Assembly (NCBI GenBank): GCA_963798445.1
Contig: CAWCTH010000011.1
Location: 864,420 to 928,419, forward strand
DNA length: 64,000 nucleotides
Origin: DASXAI01 sp963798445
GTDB taxonomy: Bacteria; Actinomycetota; Acidimicrobiia; Acidimicrobiales; Ilumatobacteraceae
Direction: 5' to 3'
Shown here: one piece after another, positions 36,489-47,836 of the stretch
Numbering within the stretch: position 1 is the first letter of the stretch
Layout of the letters: every line of letters begins with the position of its first letter
Translations under genes and position numbers: made by a program
Notes under the pieces: model-generated
What the model was told of the DNA's origin: nothing
Seen by the model: only the letters and a program-made list of their open reading frames with translations
The model's database searches: none

Positions 36489-37615
36489 TGTCCTATCAAC
36501 CGATAGCAACACCGCCGCCTCCTCCGGCGGCGCCCGTGCTGTCACCGCCCCCTCCGCCGGCGCCGGCGGCCCCTCCGCCTGACGGCGTGCGGATCAAGCC
36601 GTCCAAGGCCTGGTACTGGATCGGCGGCCTGCTCATCGCCGCCGGAGTGCTGACCGCCCTCGGCCTGTTCATCGGCTGGGCCGTGTCCACCTCGAAGGCG
36701 GTCGACAACTTCGCTCGCGTGCGGGTGCCACCCGAGGGCCAGGAGGTCGCCCTCGACTTCAAGAAGCCGGGCGAGTACCGGATCTACTACGAGTGGCGCA
36801 GCGAGGCCGACGGTCAGCGCGTCGACAACGACGATCACGATCCGCCTCAGAACCTCCAGATCACGATGACCGGGCCCACCGGCGAGCCGGTCACCGTCCA
36901 CCCCGACGACCAGGACATCAGTTTCTCGTTCAACGACAAGCTCGGTCAGGCAGTCGCCACGGTCGACATCCCTGCACCCGGCACCTACACGATGCAGGTG
37001 CAGTCGGACGCGACCGAGCCCTTCGTCATCGCCGTGGGCAAGGGCGCGCTGCAGACGATCTGGCCGTGGTGGCTGCTCGGCATCATCGGGGCGTTCATCC
37101 TCGGCCTCGGGCTCGGTCTGCTGGCCATCATCATGACGGCGGTGAAGCGCGGTCGGCGCAAGCGCGAACTGCGCCGCGCCTCCCAGCCGCCGGGTGGCTA
37201 CGGCACACCGGTCTACCCGGGCGCCTACGCGACCGTGCCGGTGCCCGTCCCGCCGCCCGGGACGGCGCCGGAGTGGACACCTCCGCCGCCGACGGGCGCC
37301 GGATGGGGGGCGCCCGGCGACCCGACGCCGACCCAGACCGTGCCGGCCGCAACGGGCGCCGATCCGTTCGCCCCGTCGCCGTACCAGCCCACCGAGACCG
37401 TGCCCGCCGTGGCGGCGCCGACCGAGGCCGTCTCCACCGAGACCAGGCCGACCGGCAGTGGCCCGAAGGACGCCGCGCCGACGGGCGGCCCGCCCGCCGA
37501 GGTCGTCCCGCCACCGCCGCCGTTCGAGCCCCCGGCGGTGCCGCCTTCGTCCGCGCCCGCTCCGGCGCCGCCCGCCAGCAACGATGACGATCCCTGGGGT
37601 CCGCCGAAAGGTTGA
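36488..37615 (+). CDS. proline-rich membrane protein between dapC and dapD
   Basis: 375 aa from ATG 36488. A Pro-rich cytoplasmic start (ATPPPPPAAPVLSPPPPP) leads to a membrane segment (WYWIGGLLIAAGVLTALGLF). An extracytoplasmic beta domain of about 120 residues follows (YRIYYEWRSEADGQR; AVATVDIPAPGTYTMQVQSD), then a second membrane segment (LLGIIGAFILGLGLGLLAII), a basic stretch and a long Pro/Ala/Thr-rich tail. The fold of the outer domain is unknown. It is coupled to dapC by TGATG, so an envelope role alongside peptidoglycan precursor supply is a guess. Confidence 0.8.
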   Translation: MSYQPIATPPPPPAAPVLSPPPPPAPAAPPPDGVRIKPSKAWYWIGGLLIAAGVLTALGLFIGWAVSTSKAVDNFARVRVPPEGQEVALDFKKPGEYRIYYEWRSEADGQRVDNDDHDPPQNLQITMTGPTGEPVTVHPDDQDISFSFNDKLGQAVATVDIPAPGTYTMQVQSDATEPFVIAVGKGALQTIWPWWLLGIIGAFILGLGLGLLAIIMTAVKRGRRKRELRRASQPPGGYGTPVYPGAYATVPVPVPPPGTAPEWTPPPPTGAGWGAPGDPTPTQTVPAATGADPFAPSPYQPTETVPAVAAPTEAVSTETRPTGSGPKDAAPTGGPPAEVVPPPPPFEPPAVPPSSAPAPAPPASNDDDPWGPPKG

Positions 37616-37641
37616 ATGCCGCTCTTGTAGCGTCACCACCC

Positions 37642-38463
37642 ATGGCTGACCTCCAGGCGCAGATCGACGAGCTGTGGGAGCGCCGCACCGAACTGGAGCC
37701 CGATGACAAGCACGCCCGCCGCCTGGTGCGGGAGGCCGTCGACCTCCTCGACCACGGCCAGGCACGCGTGGCCGAGGTGATCGCCGGGCGCGTCGTGGTG
37801 AACGAGTGGTTGAAGCGGGCCATCCTGCTGCTGTTCCGGGTGTCGAAGATGAAGACGATCGAGCTCGGGCCGTTCGAGTACGTCGACAAGCTGCCGCTCA
37901 AGACCGGCTTCAAGGCGGCTGGGGTGCGGGTCGTGCCCGGGGCATCGGCTCGGTACGGGTCGTTCCTGGAGCGGGGTGTGGTGCTGATGCCCAGCTACGT
38001 CAACATCGGCGCCTACGTCGGTCACAACACCATGGTCGACACGTGGGCCACGGTCGGCTCGTGCGCCCAGATCGGTGCCAACGTGCACCTGTCGGGCGGC
38101 GTCGGGATCGGCGGCGTGCTCGAGCCCCCCCAGGCGGCCCCGGTGATCGTGGAGGACGACTGCTACATCGGCAGCCGGTGCATCGTGGCCGAGGGCGCTC
38201 GGGTCGGGCGCAACACCGTGCTCGGTGCCGGCTGCATCCTCACGGGGACGGTCCCGGTCATCGACGCGCAGACCGGTGCCGAGGTCGGCCGCGGCACGGT
38301 GCCGCCCAACAGCGTGGCCATCACCGCGACGCGGGCGCGCCGCTTCGGCAGCCACGAGTACGGCCTGCCCTGCGTGCTGGTGATCAAGCACCTGAACGAA
38401 GGTGAGCGTCACGACAAGAACGTGCTGAACGAGATCCTGCGCGATCACGGCGCCACTGTCTGA
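37642..38463 (+). CDS. dapD: 2,3,4,5-tetrahydropyridine-2,6-dicarboxylate N-succinyltransferase
   Basis: 273 aa from ATG 37642 (MADLQAQIDELWERRTELEP). An N-terminal helical domain precedes a left-handed beta-helix with hexapeptide repeats (YVNIGAYVGHNTMVDTWATV, then VGIGGVLEPPQAAPVIVEDD), typical of the DapD acyltransferases. It makes N-succinyl-2-amino-6-ketopimelate from succinyl-CoA, the step before DapC. Length and motifs match the proteobacterial-type DapD. Confidence 0.96.
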   Translation: MADLQAQIDELWERRTELEPDDKHARRLVREAVDLLDHGQARVAEVIAGRVVVNEWLKRAILLLFRVSKMKTIELGPFEYVDKLPLKTGFKAAGVRVVPGASARYGSFLERGVVLMPSYVNIGAYVGHNTMVDTWATVGSCAQIGANVHLSGGVGIGGVLEPPQAAPVIVEDDCYIGSRCIVAEGARVGRNTVLGAGCILTGTVPVIDAQTGAEVGRGTVPPNSVAITATRARRFGSHEYGLPCVLVIKHLNEGERHDKNVLNEILRDHGATV

Positions 38464-38471
38464 GCCACTCG

Positions 38472-38485
38472 GGGCGGTGTCGCCC
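38472..38485. terminator. small hairpin between convergent dapD and lexA
   Basis: GGGCG-GTGT-CGCCC in the 41-bp gap between the two stop codons. Short and without a U-tract, so only a weak candidate. Confidence 0.35.
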
Positions 38486-38504
38486 GTGCTACGGAGCCTG
38501 GGGG

Positions 38505-39137
38505 CTAGAGGCGGCGCAGCACCGTGACGACCCGCCCGAAGATCTGCACGTCGCTGGGGTCGAACACCATGGGGCTGAGCCGGCTGTTGGACGGCAGCAG
38601 CACGACCTTGGCACCCTTCGTGGTGAACGTCTTCACCGTGGCTTCCTCGCCGGGGATGCCGGCCACCACGATCTCGCCCTGCTGGGCGCTGTCCTGCTGG
38701 CGGGCGACCACGTAGTCACCGTCGAGGATGCCGGCGTCCACCATGGAGTCGCCCCGGACGCGCAGCATGAACAGGTCGCCGTCGCCGGTGAAGTCCGCCG
38801 GTAGGGGCATGACCTCCTCGACGTTCTCCTGAGCGAGCACGTCCGTACCGGCGGCCACGTCGCCCACGAGCGGCACGTGACGCACCGGCCGGCGCTCGAT
38901 GGGAGACGCCGAGGAGCGGTCGTAGCGCACCTCGATGGCCCGCGGCTTGGTGGGGTCTCGGCGTAGGTAGCCGAGCCGTTGGAGCGAGGCCAGGTGGTTG
39001 TGGACGGTGGAAGGCGACGTCAGCCCGACGACCTCACCGATCTCGCGCACGGACGGGGGGTACCCGCGCTCCCGCATGTGACGTTCGATCACCTCGAGGA
39101 TCTGACGCTGGCGGGCCGTGAGCTGGACGTCGGGCAT
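38505..39137 (-). CDS. lexA: SOS repressor LexA
   Basis: 210 aa from ATG 39137 (MPDVQLTARQRQILEVIERH). The winged helix includes YPPSVREIGEVVGLTSPSTV. The self-cleavage site is Ala96-Gly97 in LVGDVAAGTD, the catalytic Ser131 is in VRGDSMVDAG, and the catalytic Lys169 is in EEATVKTF. It represses SOS genes until RecA filaments promote its cleavage. Three LexA-like boxes lie in its divergent promoter region, so it controls itself and the LysM gene. The in-frame codons upstream to 39257 run through those boxes and are unlikely to be translated. Confidence 0.97.
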   Translation of the reverse strand: MPDVQLTARQRQILEVIERHMRERGYPPSVREIGEVVGLTSPSTVHNHLASLQRLGYLRRDPTKPRAIEVRYDRSSASPIERRPVRHVPLVGDVAAGTDVLAQENVEEVMPLPADFTGDGDLFMLRVRGDSMVDAGILDGDYVVARQQDSAQQGEIVVAGIPGEEATVKTFTTKGAKVVLLPSNSRLSPMVFDPSDVQIFGRVVTVLRRL

Positions 39138-39169
39138 GGCCGCAACGTACTGGTGTTCGACGCGAGTGT

Positions 39170-39183
39170 CAAACACCCGTTCG
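39170..39183. promoter_or_regulatory. degenerate LexA box
   Basis: CAAACACCCGTTCG, one mismatch from CGAAC-N4-GTTCG, 33 bp upstream of lexA. Confidence 0.55.
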
Positions 39184-39213
39184 CCGCACATCTGTTCGTT
39201 TTGGCCTTGACGG

Positions 39214-39227
39214 CGAACGCCCGTTCG
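39214..39227. promoter_or_regulatory. LexA box
   Basis: CGAACGCCCGTTCG, perfect palindrome in the lexA / LysM-gene intergenic region. Confidence 0.85.
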
Positions 39228-39238
39228 TGGCAGGGTGA

Positions 39239-39252
39239 CGAACGCCTGTTCG
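39239..39252. promoter_or_regulatory. LexA box proximal to the LysM gene
   Basis: CGAACGCCTGTTCG, full CGAAC / GTTCG half-sites, 34 bp before the LysM-gene ATG. Confidence 0.85.
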
Positions 39253-39285
39253 ATCACCGCTCATTCAATCATCAAGGAGCCCGTC

Positions 39286-39657
39286 ATGGCCGCCGTACTG
39301 GTCACCGCCACGCCGCTCGAGACCCGGCCGTCCCTGCCTCGGCCGCGTCTCGTCGTCGTCCCACCTGCCGCCGTCATCCATCGGCGGCGGGTGGTGGTGG
39401 CCGGCGTGCTCCTCGCGGTGGTCGTCGTGGCGCTGCTGGCGGCCAGCCGGGTCGTGACGGTGCTCGGGGGCGAACCTGCCTCCGTCCCTGAGCGCCGTCC
39501 CGGCGCGGCCGCCTACATCGTCCAGCCGGGCGACACGCTGTGGGGCATCGCCCGGTCGATCCAGCCCGAGGGCGACGTGCGGGTGCTCGTGCGCGGTTTG
39601 GCACGCGCCAACGGCGGGGCCGAGCTCACCGTTGGCCAGCAGCTGGTCGTGCCGTAG
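39286..39657 (+). CDS. LexA-controlled LysM protein, probable SOS cell-division inhibitor
   Basis: 123 aa from ATG 39286, with AAGGAG seven bases upstream. One membrane segment (VVVAGVLLAVVVVALLAASR) is followed by a short linker and a C-terminal LysM domain (AAYIVQPGDTLWGIARSIQP). Position and architecture match Rv2719c (ChiZ) beside lexA in M. tuberculosis and resemble YneA of Bacillus, small LysM membrane proteins induced by SOS to delay division. Two perfect LexA boxes and a degenerate one stand directly upstream, which supports SOS induction. The inhibitor role is inferred from this synteny, not shown. Confidence 0.88.
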   Translation: MAAVLVTATPLETRPSLPRPRLVVVPPAAVIHRRRVVVAGVLLAVVVVALLAASRVVTVLGGEPASVPERRPGAAAYIVQPGDTLWGIARSIQPEGDVRVLVRGLARANGGAELTVGQQLVVP

Positions 39658-39747
39658 GGGAGCGCCTCGGGCTGCGGCCCCGCTCTCCGGTTTGACGGCG
39701 CCGCCACCGGCCGATCGACCGGCCCTGCCGGGGCTACCGTTCGTCGT

Positions 39748-40215
39748 GTGCGCTGTCCCAGCTGTCGAGCAGAGGACACCAAGGTGGTCGACTCGCGCAC
39801 GGCCCAGGACGGCGCGGCGATCCGGCGGCGCCGGCTCTGTCTGTCGTGCGGCTACCGCTTCACCACGTTCGAGCGCATGGAAGAGGTGCCCCTGGTGGTG
39901 ACCAAGCGGTCGGGCCAGCGCGAGCCCTTCGACCGGGCCAAGCTGGTGGCGGGCGTGCGGGCGGCGGCCAAAGGTCGTCCGGTGGGCGACGACGCCCTCG
40001 ACAACCTGGCCAACGACGTCGAAGACGCCATGCGCCTCGATGGTCCCGAGGTCACGTCGGCCCACGTCGGGGTGGCCGTGCTCGACGCCCTCCGGCACCT
40101 CGACGAAGTCGCCTACCTGCGCTTTGCCAGCGTCTACAAGGGCTTCGACGACGCCGCCGATTTCGAGCGGGAGCTCACCCTCCTGGCCAAGGGCACCCCG
40201 CCCAAGCGCCGCTGA
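39748..40215 (+). CDS. nrdR: transcriptional repressor NrdR
   Basis: 155 aa from GTG 39748. The zinc ribbon has CPSCRAEDTKVVDSR at the start and LCLSCGYRFTTFER near residue 30. The ATP-cone runs through VVTKRSGQREPFDRAKLVAG to the end. NrdR senses ATP/dATP and represses ribonucleotide reductase genes. nrdJ is 1.2 kb downstream on the same strand, its likely target, though I could not find a textbook NrdR box in front of nrdJ. Confidence 0.97.
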   Translation: MRCPSCRAEDTKVVDSRTAQDGAAIRRRRLCLSCGYRFTTFERMEEVPLVVTKRSGQREPFDRAKLVAGVRAAAKGRPVGDDALDNLANDVEDAMRLDGPEVTSAHVGVAVLDALRHLDEVAYLRFASVYKGFDDAADFERELTLLAKGTPPKRR

Positions 40216-40229
40216 CCTGACCGGAGGTG

Positions 40230-40901
40230 CTAGGGCGAACGATCGGAGCGCAGCGCGCGCAGGAACAGGAAGCCGTCCTCGGTGAGGAGCTGGGCCAGGT
40301 GGAAGCCGGTGGGGTGCTCGGTAGCCGACATCGCCGCCCGCCCGGCCGCCCCGCCGGCCAGCAGGGGGGCCACGGTCAGGCACCACTCGTCGATGGCATC
40401 GGCCGCCAGTAGGTCGCCGTTGAGCGTGGGTCCGCCCTCGCACAGCACCACGGTGGCGTCGACCTGGCCCAACGCCTCGACCAGGTCCACCTGGTCTCGG
40501 CCGGCGCGCACGGAGTCGACCGGCACGTCGGGCGCGTTCTCGGTGGTGACCACGAAGCCGGCGCCACTGGTGAACAGCGGCGAGGTCCAGTCCAGGTCGG
40601 CTCGGCGGGTCACCACCCCGATGCGCTGGCCCGGGCGCTTGGGCGGCCCGTACCGCTCCGCTCGGGCGGTGCCCGCCCCGACGATGATGACGTCGGCCAG
40701 GCTGCGCAGGTGGGCGAAGACGCGCTGGTCGGCCGGACCACCGAGACCACCGGAGCGCTCGCCGAGCGCGATGGCGCCGTCGAGGGACGCGATCATGTTG
40801 GCCAGCACCCAGGGGCGCTCGGGGAGCCGCCGGCGGGCCGGCTCGGCGTAGGCGTCGACCAGCTCGACCGAGTCGGCGACATCGGGCAGGAGGCGGCGCA
40901 T
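40230..40901 (-). CDS. RibD C-terminal / dihydrofolate-reductase-fold protein
   Basis: 223 aa from ATG 40901 (MRRLLPDVADSVELVDAYAE). NADPH-binding and substrate regions match the RibD reductase domain: PWVLANMIASLDGAIAL near residue 35, DVIIVGAGTARAERYGPP near residue 72, and VVLCEGGPTLNGDLLAADAI near residue 155. It should reduce a pyrimidine or pterin-like compound with NADPH. No deaminase domain is fused and no rib genes are adjacent, so a role in riboflavin synthesis is not certain. Confidence 0.88.
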   Translation of the reverse strand: MRRLLPDVADSVELVDAYAEPARRRLPERPWVLANMIASLDGAIALGERSGGLGGPADQRVFAHLRSLADVIIVGAGTARAERYGPPKRPGQRIGVVTRRADLDWTSPLFTSGAGFVVTTENAPDVPVDSVRAGRDQVDLVEALGQVDATVVLCEGGPTLNGDLLAADAIDEWCLTVAPLLAGGAAGRAAMSATEHPTGFHLAQLLTEDGFLFLRALRSDRSP

Positions 40902-41206
40902 CAGCGCACCGTACCGCCGCGCTGCGTGGTGGATGAGCGTCGATGGGCGGCGGCAACGCCAGATCGCGGCCCCACCCGGCCATGTGGGCGTCATCCACAG
41001 TTCAATTCACAGGTTTTCCCTCTGGTACCCCACAGGGTCGCATCTCTACTGTGACGTTCTTGTAGCGGGCCGCGGCGTGGGAGCTAGGCGGATGGACGGT
41101 GTAATCGAGGGGGGCTCGAACCACCGAGTCACCGTGGAGCGTTGCTCCTAACCTGCCCTTCCACGTCGCGGCCACCGATTCGGAGATGGAGCCGGAGATC
41201 GGTTCA

Positions 41207-41236
41207 TTGACACCGTTGTAACTACGGTGCTGTAAT
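41207..41236 (+). promoter_or_regulatory. nrdJ promoter with embedded inverted repeat
   Basis: TTGACA (41207-41212), 18 bases, TGTAAT (41231-41236): a good housekeeping promoter in an AT-rich patch. CACCGT / ACGGTG (41211-41216 and 41224-41229) lies between the -35 and -10 and could be an operator. The transcript would have a leader of about 160 bases. The rest of the 501-bp divergent region 40902-41402 shows nothing else I can assign. Confidence 0.55.
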
Positions 41237-41402
41237 ATGGTTCCTACAGGTTGTGGCGTGGCGGCCGGGGCAGCCCCCTAGGACCACCACATGTTGTGTC
41301 GCAGGAAGGCGTGACGACCGTCACGACCACCCCGCCGCCAGTGTCGGTGGGGATGGGGACCACGAAGATCCGGCTCGCCAGGGCCGACGGAACGGAGCAA
41401 GC

Positions 41403-44201
<2,799 letters not shown>

Positions 44202-44222
44202 CCCGGCGGGGGCGGCGCGGTC

Positions 44223-44861
44223 ATGAGTGATCCGTTCCCGCCGGGCTTCTTCGAGCGCCAGGACGAGCGCCCCGACCCGGAGTTCTACGAACCGCTGCGC
44301 CTCGTCACTCACATCGATGACAGGGCCATCGAGGCCGTCGGCCTGCTCTACGAGGAACTGGGCATCGACGGCTCGGCGGGACCAGGTGGGCACGTGCTCG
44401 ACCTCATGTCGTCGTGGATCTCGCACTTCCGCACGCCGCCGGCCGAGCTGACGGTGCTGGGCATGAACGCGACCGAGCTGGACGCCAACCACGCCGCCAC
44501 GGCCCGCGTGGTGCAGGACCTCAACCTCGACCCAACGCTGCCGTTCCCCGACGGCACCTTCACGGGCGCCACGTGTTGCGTGTCGGTCGACTACCTCACC
44601 CGGCCCATGGAGGTGTTCCGCGAGGTCGCCCGGGTGCTACGGCCCGGTGCGCCGTTCGTGGTGACGTTCAGCAACCGCTGCTTTCCGACCAAGGCCATCC
44701 GGGGTTGGCTGGCCAACGACGACCTGACCCACTGCCGCATCGTGGCCACCTACTTCCTGTTGGCCGGCGGCTTCGGCGAGGTGCGCCAGGCCCGCCGCAC
44801 GCCGCCCGGGCCGGGCGATCCGCTCTTCGCGGTGTGGGCCGCGAAGCCAGCGCCCGGCTAG
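44223..44861 (+). CDS. class I SAM-dependent methyltransferase
   Basis: 212 aa. Motif I is degenerate (GHVLDLMSSWISHF instead of a glycine-rich loop), followed by ELTVLGMNATELDANHAATA, LPFPDGTFTGATCCVSVDYL and EVARVLRPGAPFVVTFSNRC, which correspond to motifs II-IV of ubiquinone/SAM-type methyltransferases. It starts 21 bp after nrdJ and is probably cotranscribed. Substrate unknown; the missing GxGxG makes activity uncertain. Confidence 0.8.
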   Translation: MSDPFPPGFFERQDERPDPEFYEPLRLVTHIDDRAIEAVGLLYEELGIDGSAGPGGHVLDLMSSWISHFRTPPAELTVLGMNATELDANHAATARVVQDLNLDPTLPFPDGTFTGATCCVSVDYLTRPMEVFREVARVLRPGAPFVVTFSNRCFPTKAIRGWLANDDLTHCRIVATYFLLAGGFGEVRQARRTPPGPGDPLFAVWAAKPAPG

Positions 44862-44945
44862 CGCCTCGTGGCCTCAACCCGACGGCGGGTGGTACGAGCC
44901 GGTCGGCCAGGTCGGTCGCCAGTTCGATCGTTCGGTACCGATCGG

Positions 44946-45086
44946 CCGGGTCGGTCGTCGTCGCGGTGCGTGGTCGGCGGCGGCTCGGCGGGCTGTTCTC
45001 GTCGCGCAAGTGCGTCAGATCTGCGGCACTTCTGCACCGAGTAGCACAGATGCACCGAAAACAGGCTCACCCGGCGTGGGTTCCGG
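44946..45086. repeat. intergenic repeat, copy B (inverted relative to 52697)
   Basis: About 140 bp. Its reverse complement aligns along its full length with 52697-52836, roughly 75 percent by eye, including identical blocks CTCGGTGCAGAAGTGC and GCCGACCACGCACCGCGACG. One end is marked by GGCGTGGGTTCCGG. It lies in the 455-bp gap between the methyltransferase and pirin genes. 44862-44945 and 45087-45316 show no other feature apart from Arg/Pro-rich open frames. Confidence 0.7.
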
Positions 45087-45316
45087 CCGCGGAGGTCTCG
45101 CTCGGCGACGGCCCCTGCCGCCAGCGGTGGTCATCGGCTGCGGGCTCGACCGTCCGAAGCGGGAGCGACGCCAAGAGCGCTCATCGGCCGCGGGCACGGT
45201 GGCCGCGGCCATCCGCTCCGCGGCCGCGCTTCTCGGCGCCACGCGGGGCGACGTTGTTCACCAGCGCGCTCGAATTCGTCGCGCCCGTGACAAACCTCGC
45301 GGCCACACCACCCCGC

Positions 45317-46048
45317 TCAGGCGGCCGCGGTCATCTCCCAGACCAGCACCTCGGCGCCACCGGAGCCCGCCACCAGCCTGGGCGAGCCGGCCCCGGTCAG
45401 CCGGGCCGCATCGCCCTCGACCAGCGTGCCGGCGCCCTCCAGCGCCACCTCGCCGCGCCCGACGAACAGGTGCACGAACGGCGCGTCCGGCACGGTGACC
45501 GACTCGCCCGCGCCCAGCCGTCCGACCCAGAGCGTGGCACCGCGCTGGTGGATGCGGATGGCGGCGTCGTGGTCGCGGCCCGACGCGACGGGCACGAGGC
45601 CGCCGCCGGCCAACTGGTCGTTGACGTCGAGCTGCTCGTAGCCGGGCGCGACCGACGCGGTGTCGGGCACCACCCACATCTGTACGAAGTGGACGTCCTC
45701 GTGGGCGCTGTGGTTGATCTCCGAATGCCGGATGCCGTGACCGGCGCTCATCCGCTGGGCCAGGCCGGGATAGATCACCCCGCGGTTGCGCTCCGAGTCA
45801 GCGTGCTCCAGCTCACCGTCGAGCACCCACGTCACGATCTCCATGTCGCGGTGCGGGTGGGTCGAGAACCCGGACCCGGCGCGCACGCGATCGTCGTTGC
45901 TCACGATCAGCAGACCGTGACCGGTGTTGTTGGGGTCCCAGTGGGGGCCGAAGCTGAAGCTGTGCCGGCTGTCGAGCCAGTCGATGTGGGTGTGGTCGCG
46001 GGTCGCGGCCGGGCGGACGTCGATGATGTCAGTCATTTGCATGTGCAA
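45317..46048 (-). CDS. pirin-family bicupin protein
   Basis: 243 aa. The N-terminal cupin carries the pirin metal ligands in GFSTHPHRDMEIVTWVLDGE, with later ligands in GHGIRHSEINHS. The start has HIDWLDSRHSFSFG, a pirin hallmark. The C-terminal cupin is degenerate. Bacterial pirins act as quercetinases or redox-sensitive regulators; which applies here is unknown. There are several Met codons at the start (46048, 46042, 46036). Confidence 0.93.
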   Translation of the reverse strand: MHMQMTDIIDVRPAATRDHTHIDWLDSRHSFSFGPHWDPNNTGHGLLIVSNDDRVRAGSGFSTHPHRDMEIVTWVLDGELEHADSERNRGVIYPGLAQRMSAGHGIRHSEINHSAHEDVHFVQMWVVPDTASVAPGYEQLDVNDQLAGGGLVPVASGRDHDAAIRIHQRGATLWVGRLGAGESVTVPDAPFVHLFVGRGEVALEGAGTLVEGDAARLTGAGSPRLVAGSGGAEVLVWEMTAAA

Positions 46049-46117
46049 CTATCTGGAGTGATCGTCTATTCCGAACGTGGGCGGCGGAGGTCGATTCATC
46101 GTGACACAGTCGCGGGC

Positions 46118-46783
46118 GTGAGCCCCGACCCGCCCGACCCGCCCGACCCGCCCGATCCGTTCGATCTCCGAGTCGAGGAGTTGTTGAGCGCCGCCGGACC
46201 GCACGGCCGGGTGCTCCTGGGCATCGTGGGTCCACCGGCGGCCGGCAAGAGCACCCTCGCCGCCATGCTCGTCGAAGGCGCCGACCGCCGCCACGGCCCG
46301 GGCACCGCGACCGTGCTGGCGATGGACGGCTTCCACCTCGCCAACGAGGTGTTGGAGGCGTTGGGCCGCCGCCACCGCAAGGGAGCGCCCGACACCTTCG
46401 ACGCCGCCGGGTTCGCCGGCCTGGTCGAGCGGGTGGCGCGGCGCGAGGAAGCGGTCGTCTACGCGCCCCGCTTCGACCGCAGCCGGGAGGAGGCCATTGC
46501 CGGCGCCATCGCCATCGACCGCTCCGTGCGGCTGGTCGTGCTCGAGGGCAACTATCTGCTGCGGGCCGACGGGGAGTGGTCGCGCGTCGGAGACTGCCTG
46601 GACGAGAGCTGGTACCTGGACACACCCGTCGAGCTGTGCGTCGAGCGCCTGCTGGCACGACAGACGGCCACGTACGGCAGCGTCGAGGCCGCCGCCGATT
46701 GGGTCATGCGGGTCGATCAACCCAACGCCGACCTCGTCGCTGCCACCAGGGAGCGGGCCGACTGGATCGTGGACTGGGTGTAA
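46118..46783 (+). CDS. P-loop nucleoside/carbohydrate kinase (PanK/uridine-kinase-like)
   Basis: 221 aa from GTG 46118. A Pro-Asp tract opens the protein (SPDPPDPPDPPDPFDLR), coded by a short GACCCGCCC repeat. Walker A is LLGIVGPPAAGKSTLAAML near residue 32, then LAMDGFHLANEVLEALGRRH and KGAPDTFDAAGFAGLVERV. Next come YAPRFDRSREEAIAGAI and VVLEGNYLLRADGEW. The pattern D-G-F-H, K-G-x-P-x-T-F-D and E-G-N-Y-L is that of the YggC/FrcK-like kinases related to uridine kinase. Substrate not known. Confidence 0.88.
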   Translation: MSPDPPDPPDPPDPFDLRVEELLSAAGPHGRVLLGIVGPPAAGKSTLAAMLVEGADRRHGPGTATVLAMDGFHLANEVLEALGRRHRKGAPDTFDAAGFAGLVERVARREEAVVYAPRFDRSREEAIAGAIAIDRSVRLVVLEGNYLLRADGEWSRVGDCLDESWYLDTPVELCVERLLARQTATYGSVEAAADWVMRVDQPNADLVAATRERADWIVDWV

Positions 46784-46954
46784 CAAGGCGAGCGGCCGAG
46801 CGTTCGGGAGTGCGGCCCCACCGGGCGATCTCGCTCGGCGGGCGCCCGACGTCGTCCGATCGCCGGTGCGGCGCATCCGTGGTGAGCACGTATCTCCACT
46901 CGGTGGCGGCGCGCACGACGGGCCACCGGCGAAGATGACTAGCCTCCGCCTGGC

Positions 46955-47770
46955 ATGAGCTTCGCGCCGCCATCGGCACCGCCGCCGGGGTGGTACGCCG
47001 ATCCGTGGCACCACGCCACCTACCGGTGGTGGGACGGCCAGGCCTGGTCTTGGGAGGTGCACTCACCGCCGAGCAGGCACTCGCCGGCGCCGACGCTGCC
47101 GATCGCCGCCGGCCTGTGGGGCCTGCTGGCCATCACCGCCGTGATGATCGCCATCCACGTCGTGGTGGCCCTCGTCGCCGGGTTCCTGCCCGTCATCCCC
47201 GCCGTCATCCTCGTCACCGCTGCGCTGTACGGACCCATGGCGTGGTTTTGCATCTACGCCAGCCGGCGATGGGGGACCGGCGACGTGCGCACCGACCTCG
47301 GCGCGTCGATCCGGCCGATCGACGCCGCCCTCGGCCTCGCCGTCGTGCTCATCTCCCTGCAGGCCGAGCGCCTCGCCCTCCTGCTCGTCGACGTGCTCCA
47401 CCTACCGGTGCGCACGAACACCGAAGGCCTGTCGGCATCGGACGACCGGGCGCTCTACCTGACCCTGGCGGCGGTGGCCATCGTGGCCGCACCCATCGTG
47501 GAGGAGCTCTTCTTCCGTGGCCTGCTGCTCAGCGCCTTGCGATCCAGGCTGGGGCCGGTGGCCGCCGTCGGCGTGCAGGCGGTCGTGTTCGGCGCCTACC
47601 ACGCCGCCCCGGTCTACGGCTGGGGCAACATCGGGCTGGTCGTCATCCTGTCGACAGTCGGGTTGGTCTTCGGGGCCGCCGCTCAGCTGACCCGCCGGCT
47701 CGGGCCCAGCATGGTGGGTCACGCCCTGCTCAACGCGGCGGTGTTCGTCGCGCTGCTCGTCGCCGACTGA
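46955..47770 (+). CDS. CPBP-family intramembrane metalloprotease with DUF2510 N-terminus
   Basis: 271 aa. The start APPPGWYADPWHHATYRWWD is a DUF2510 module. At least six hydrophobic segments follow. The CPBP/Abi motifs are APIVEELFFRGLLLSALRSR (E-E-x3-R) near residue 180, FGAYHA near residue 213 and MVGHALLNAAVF near residue 252. It should be an inner-membrane protease related to CAAX proteases, possibly in processing or bacteriocin immunity; target unknown. It stands alone, with 171 featureless bp upstream. Confidence 0.92.
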   Translation: MSFAPPSAPPPGWYADPWHHATYRWWDGQAWSWEVHSPPSRHSPAPTLPIAAGLWGLLAITAVMIAIHVVVALVAGFLPVIPAVILVTAALYGPMAWFCIYASRRWGTGDVRTDLGASIRPIDAALGLAVVLISLQAERLALLLVDVLHLPVRTNTEGLSASDDRALYLTLAAVAIVAAPIVEELFFRGLLLSALRSRLGPVAAVGVQAVVFGAYHAAPVYGWGNIGLVVILSTVGLVFGAAAQLTRRLGPSMVGHALLNAAVFVALLVAD

Positions 47771-47836
47771 AGGGCCTACGCTCGGACGCAGGTCGTGTCC
47801 GTGGGGGACCGCGACGCAGAACAAGGGAGCAGCACC

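Noticed and set aside
41237..41402. Cobalamin riboswitch in the nrdJ leader
   Set aside because: I could not find the conserved B12-box core or a matching set of stems by eye; only a small GC hairpin is visible.
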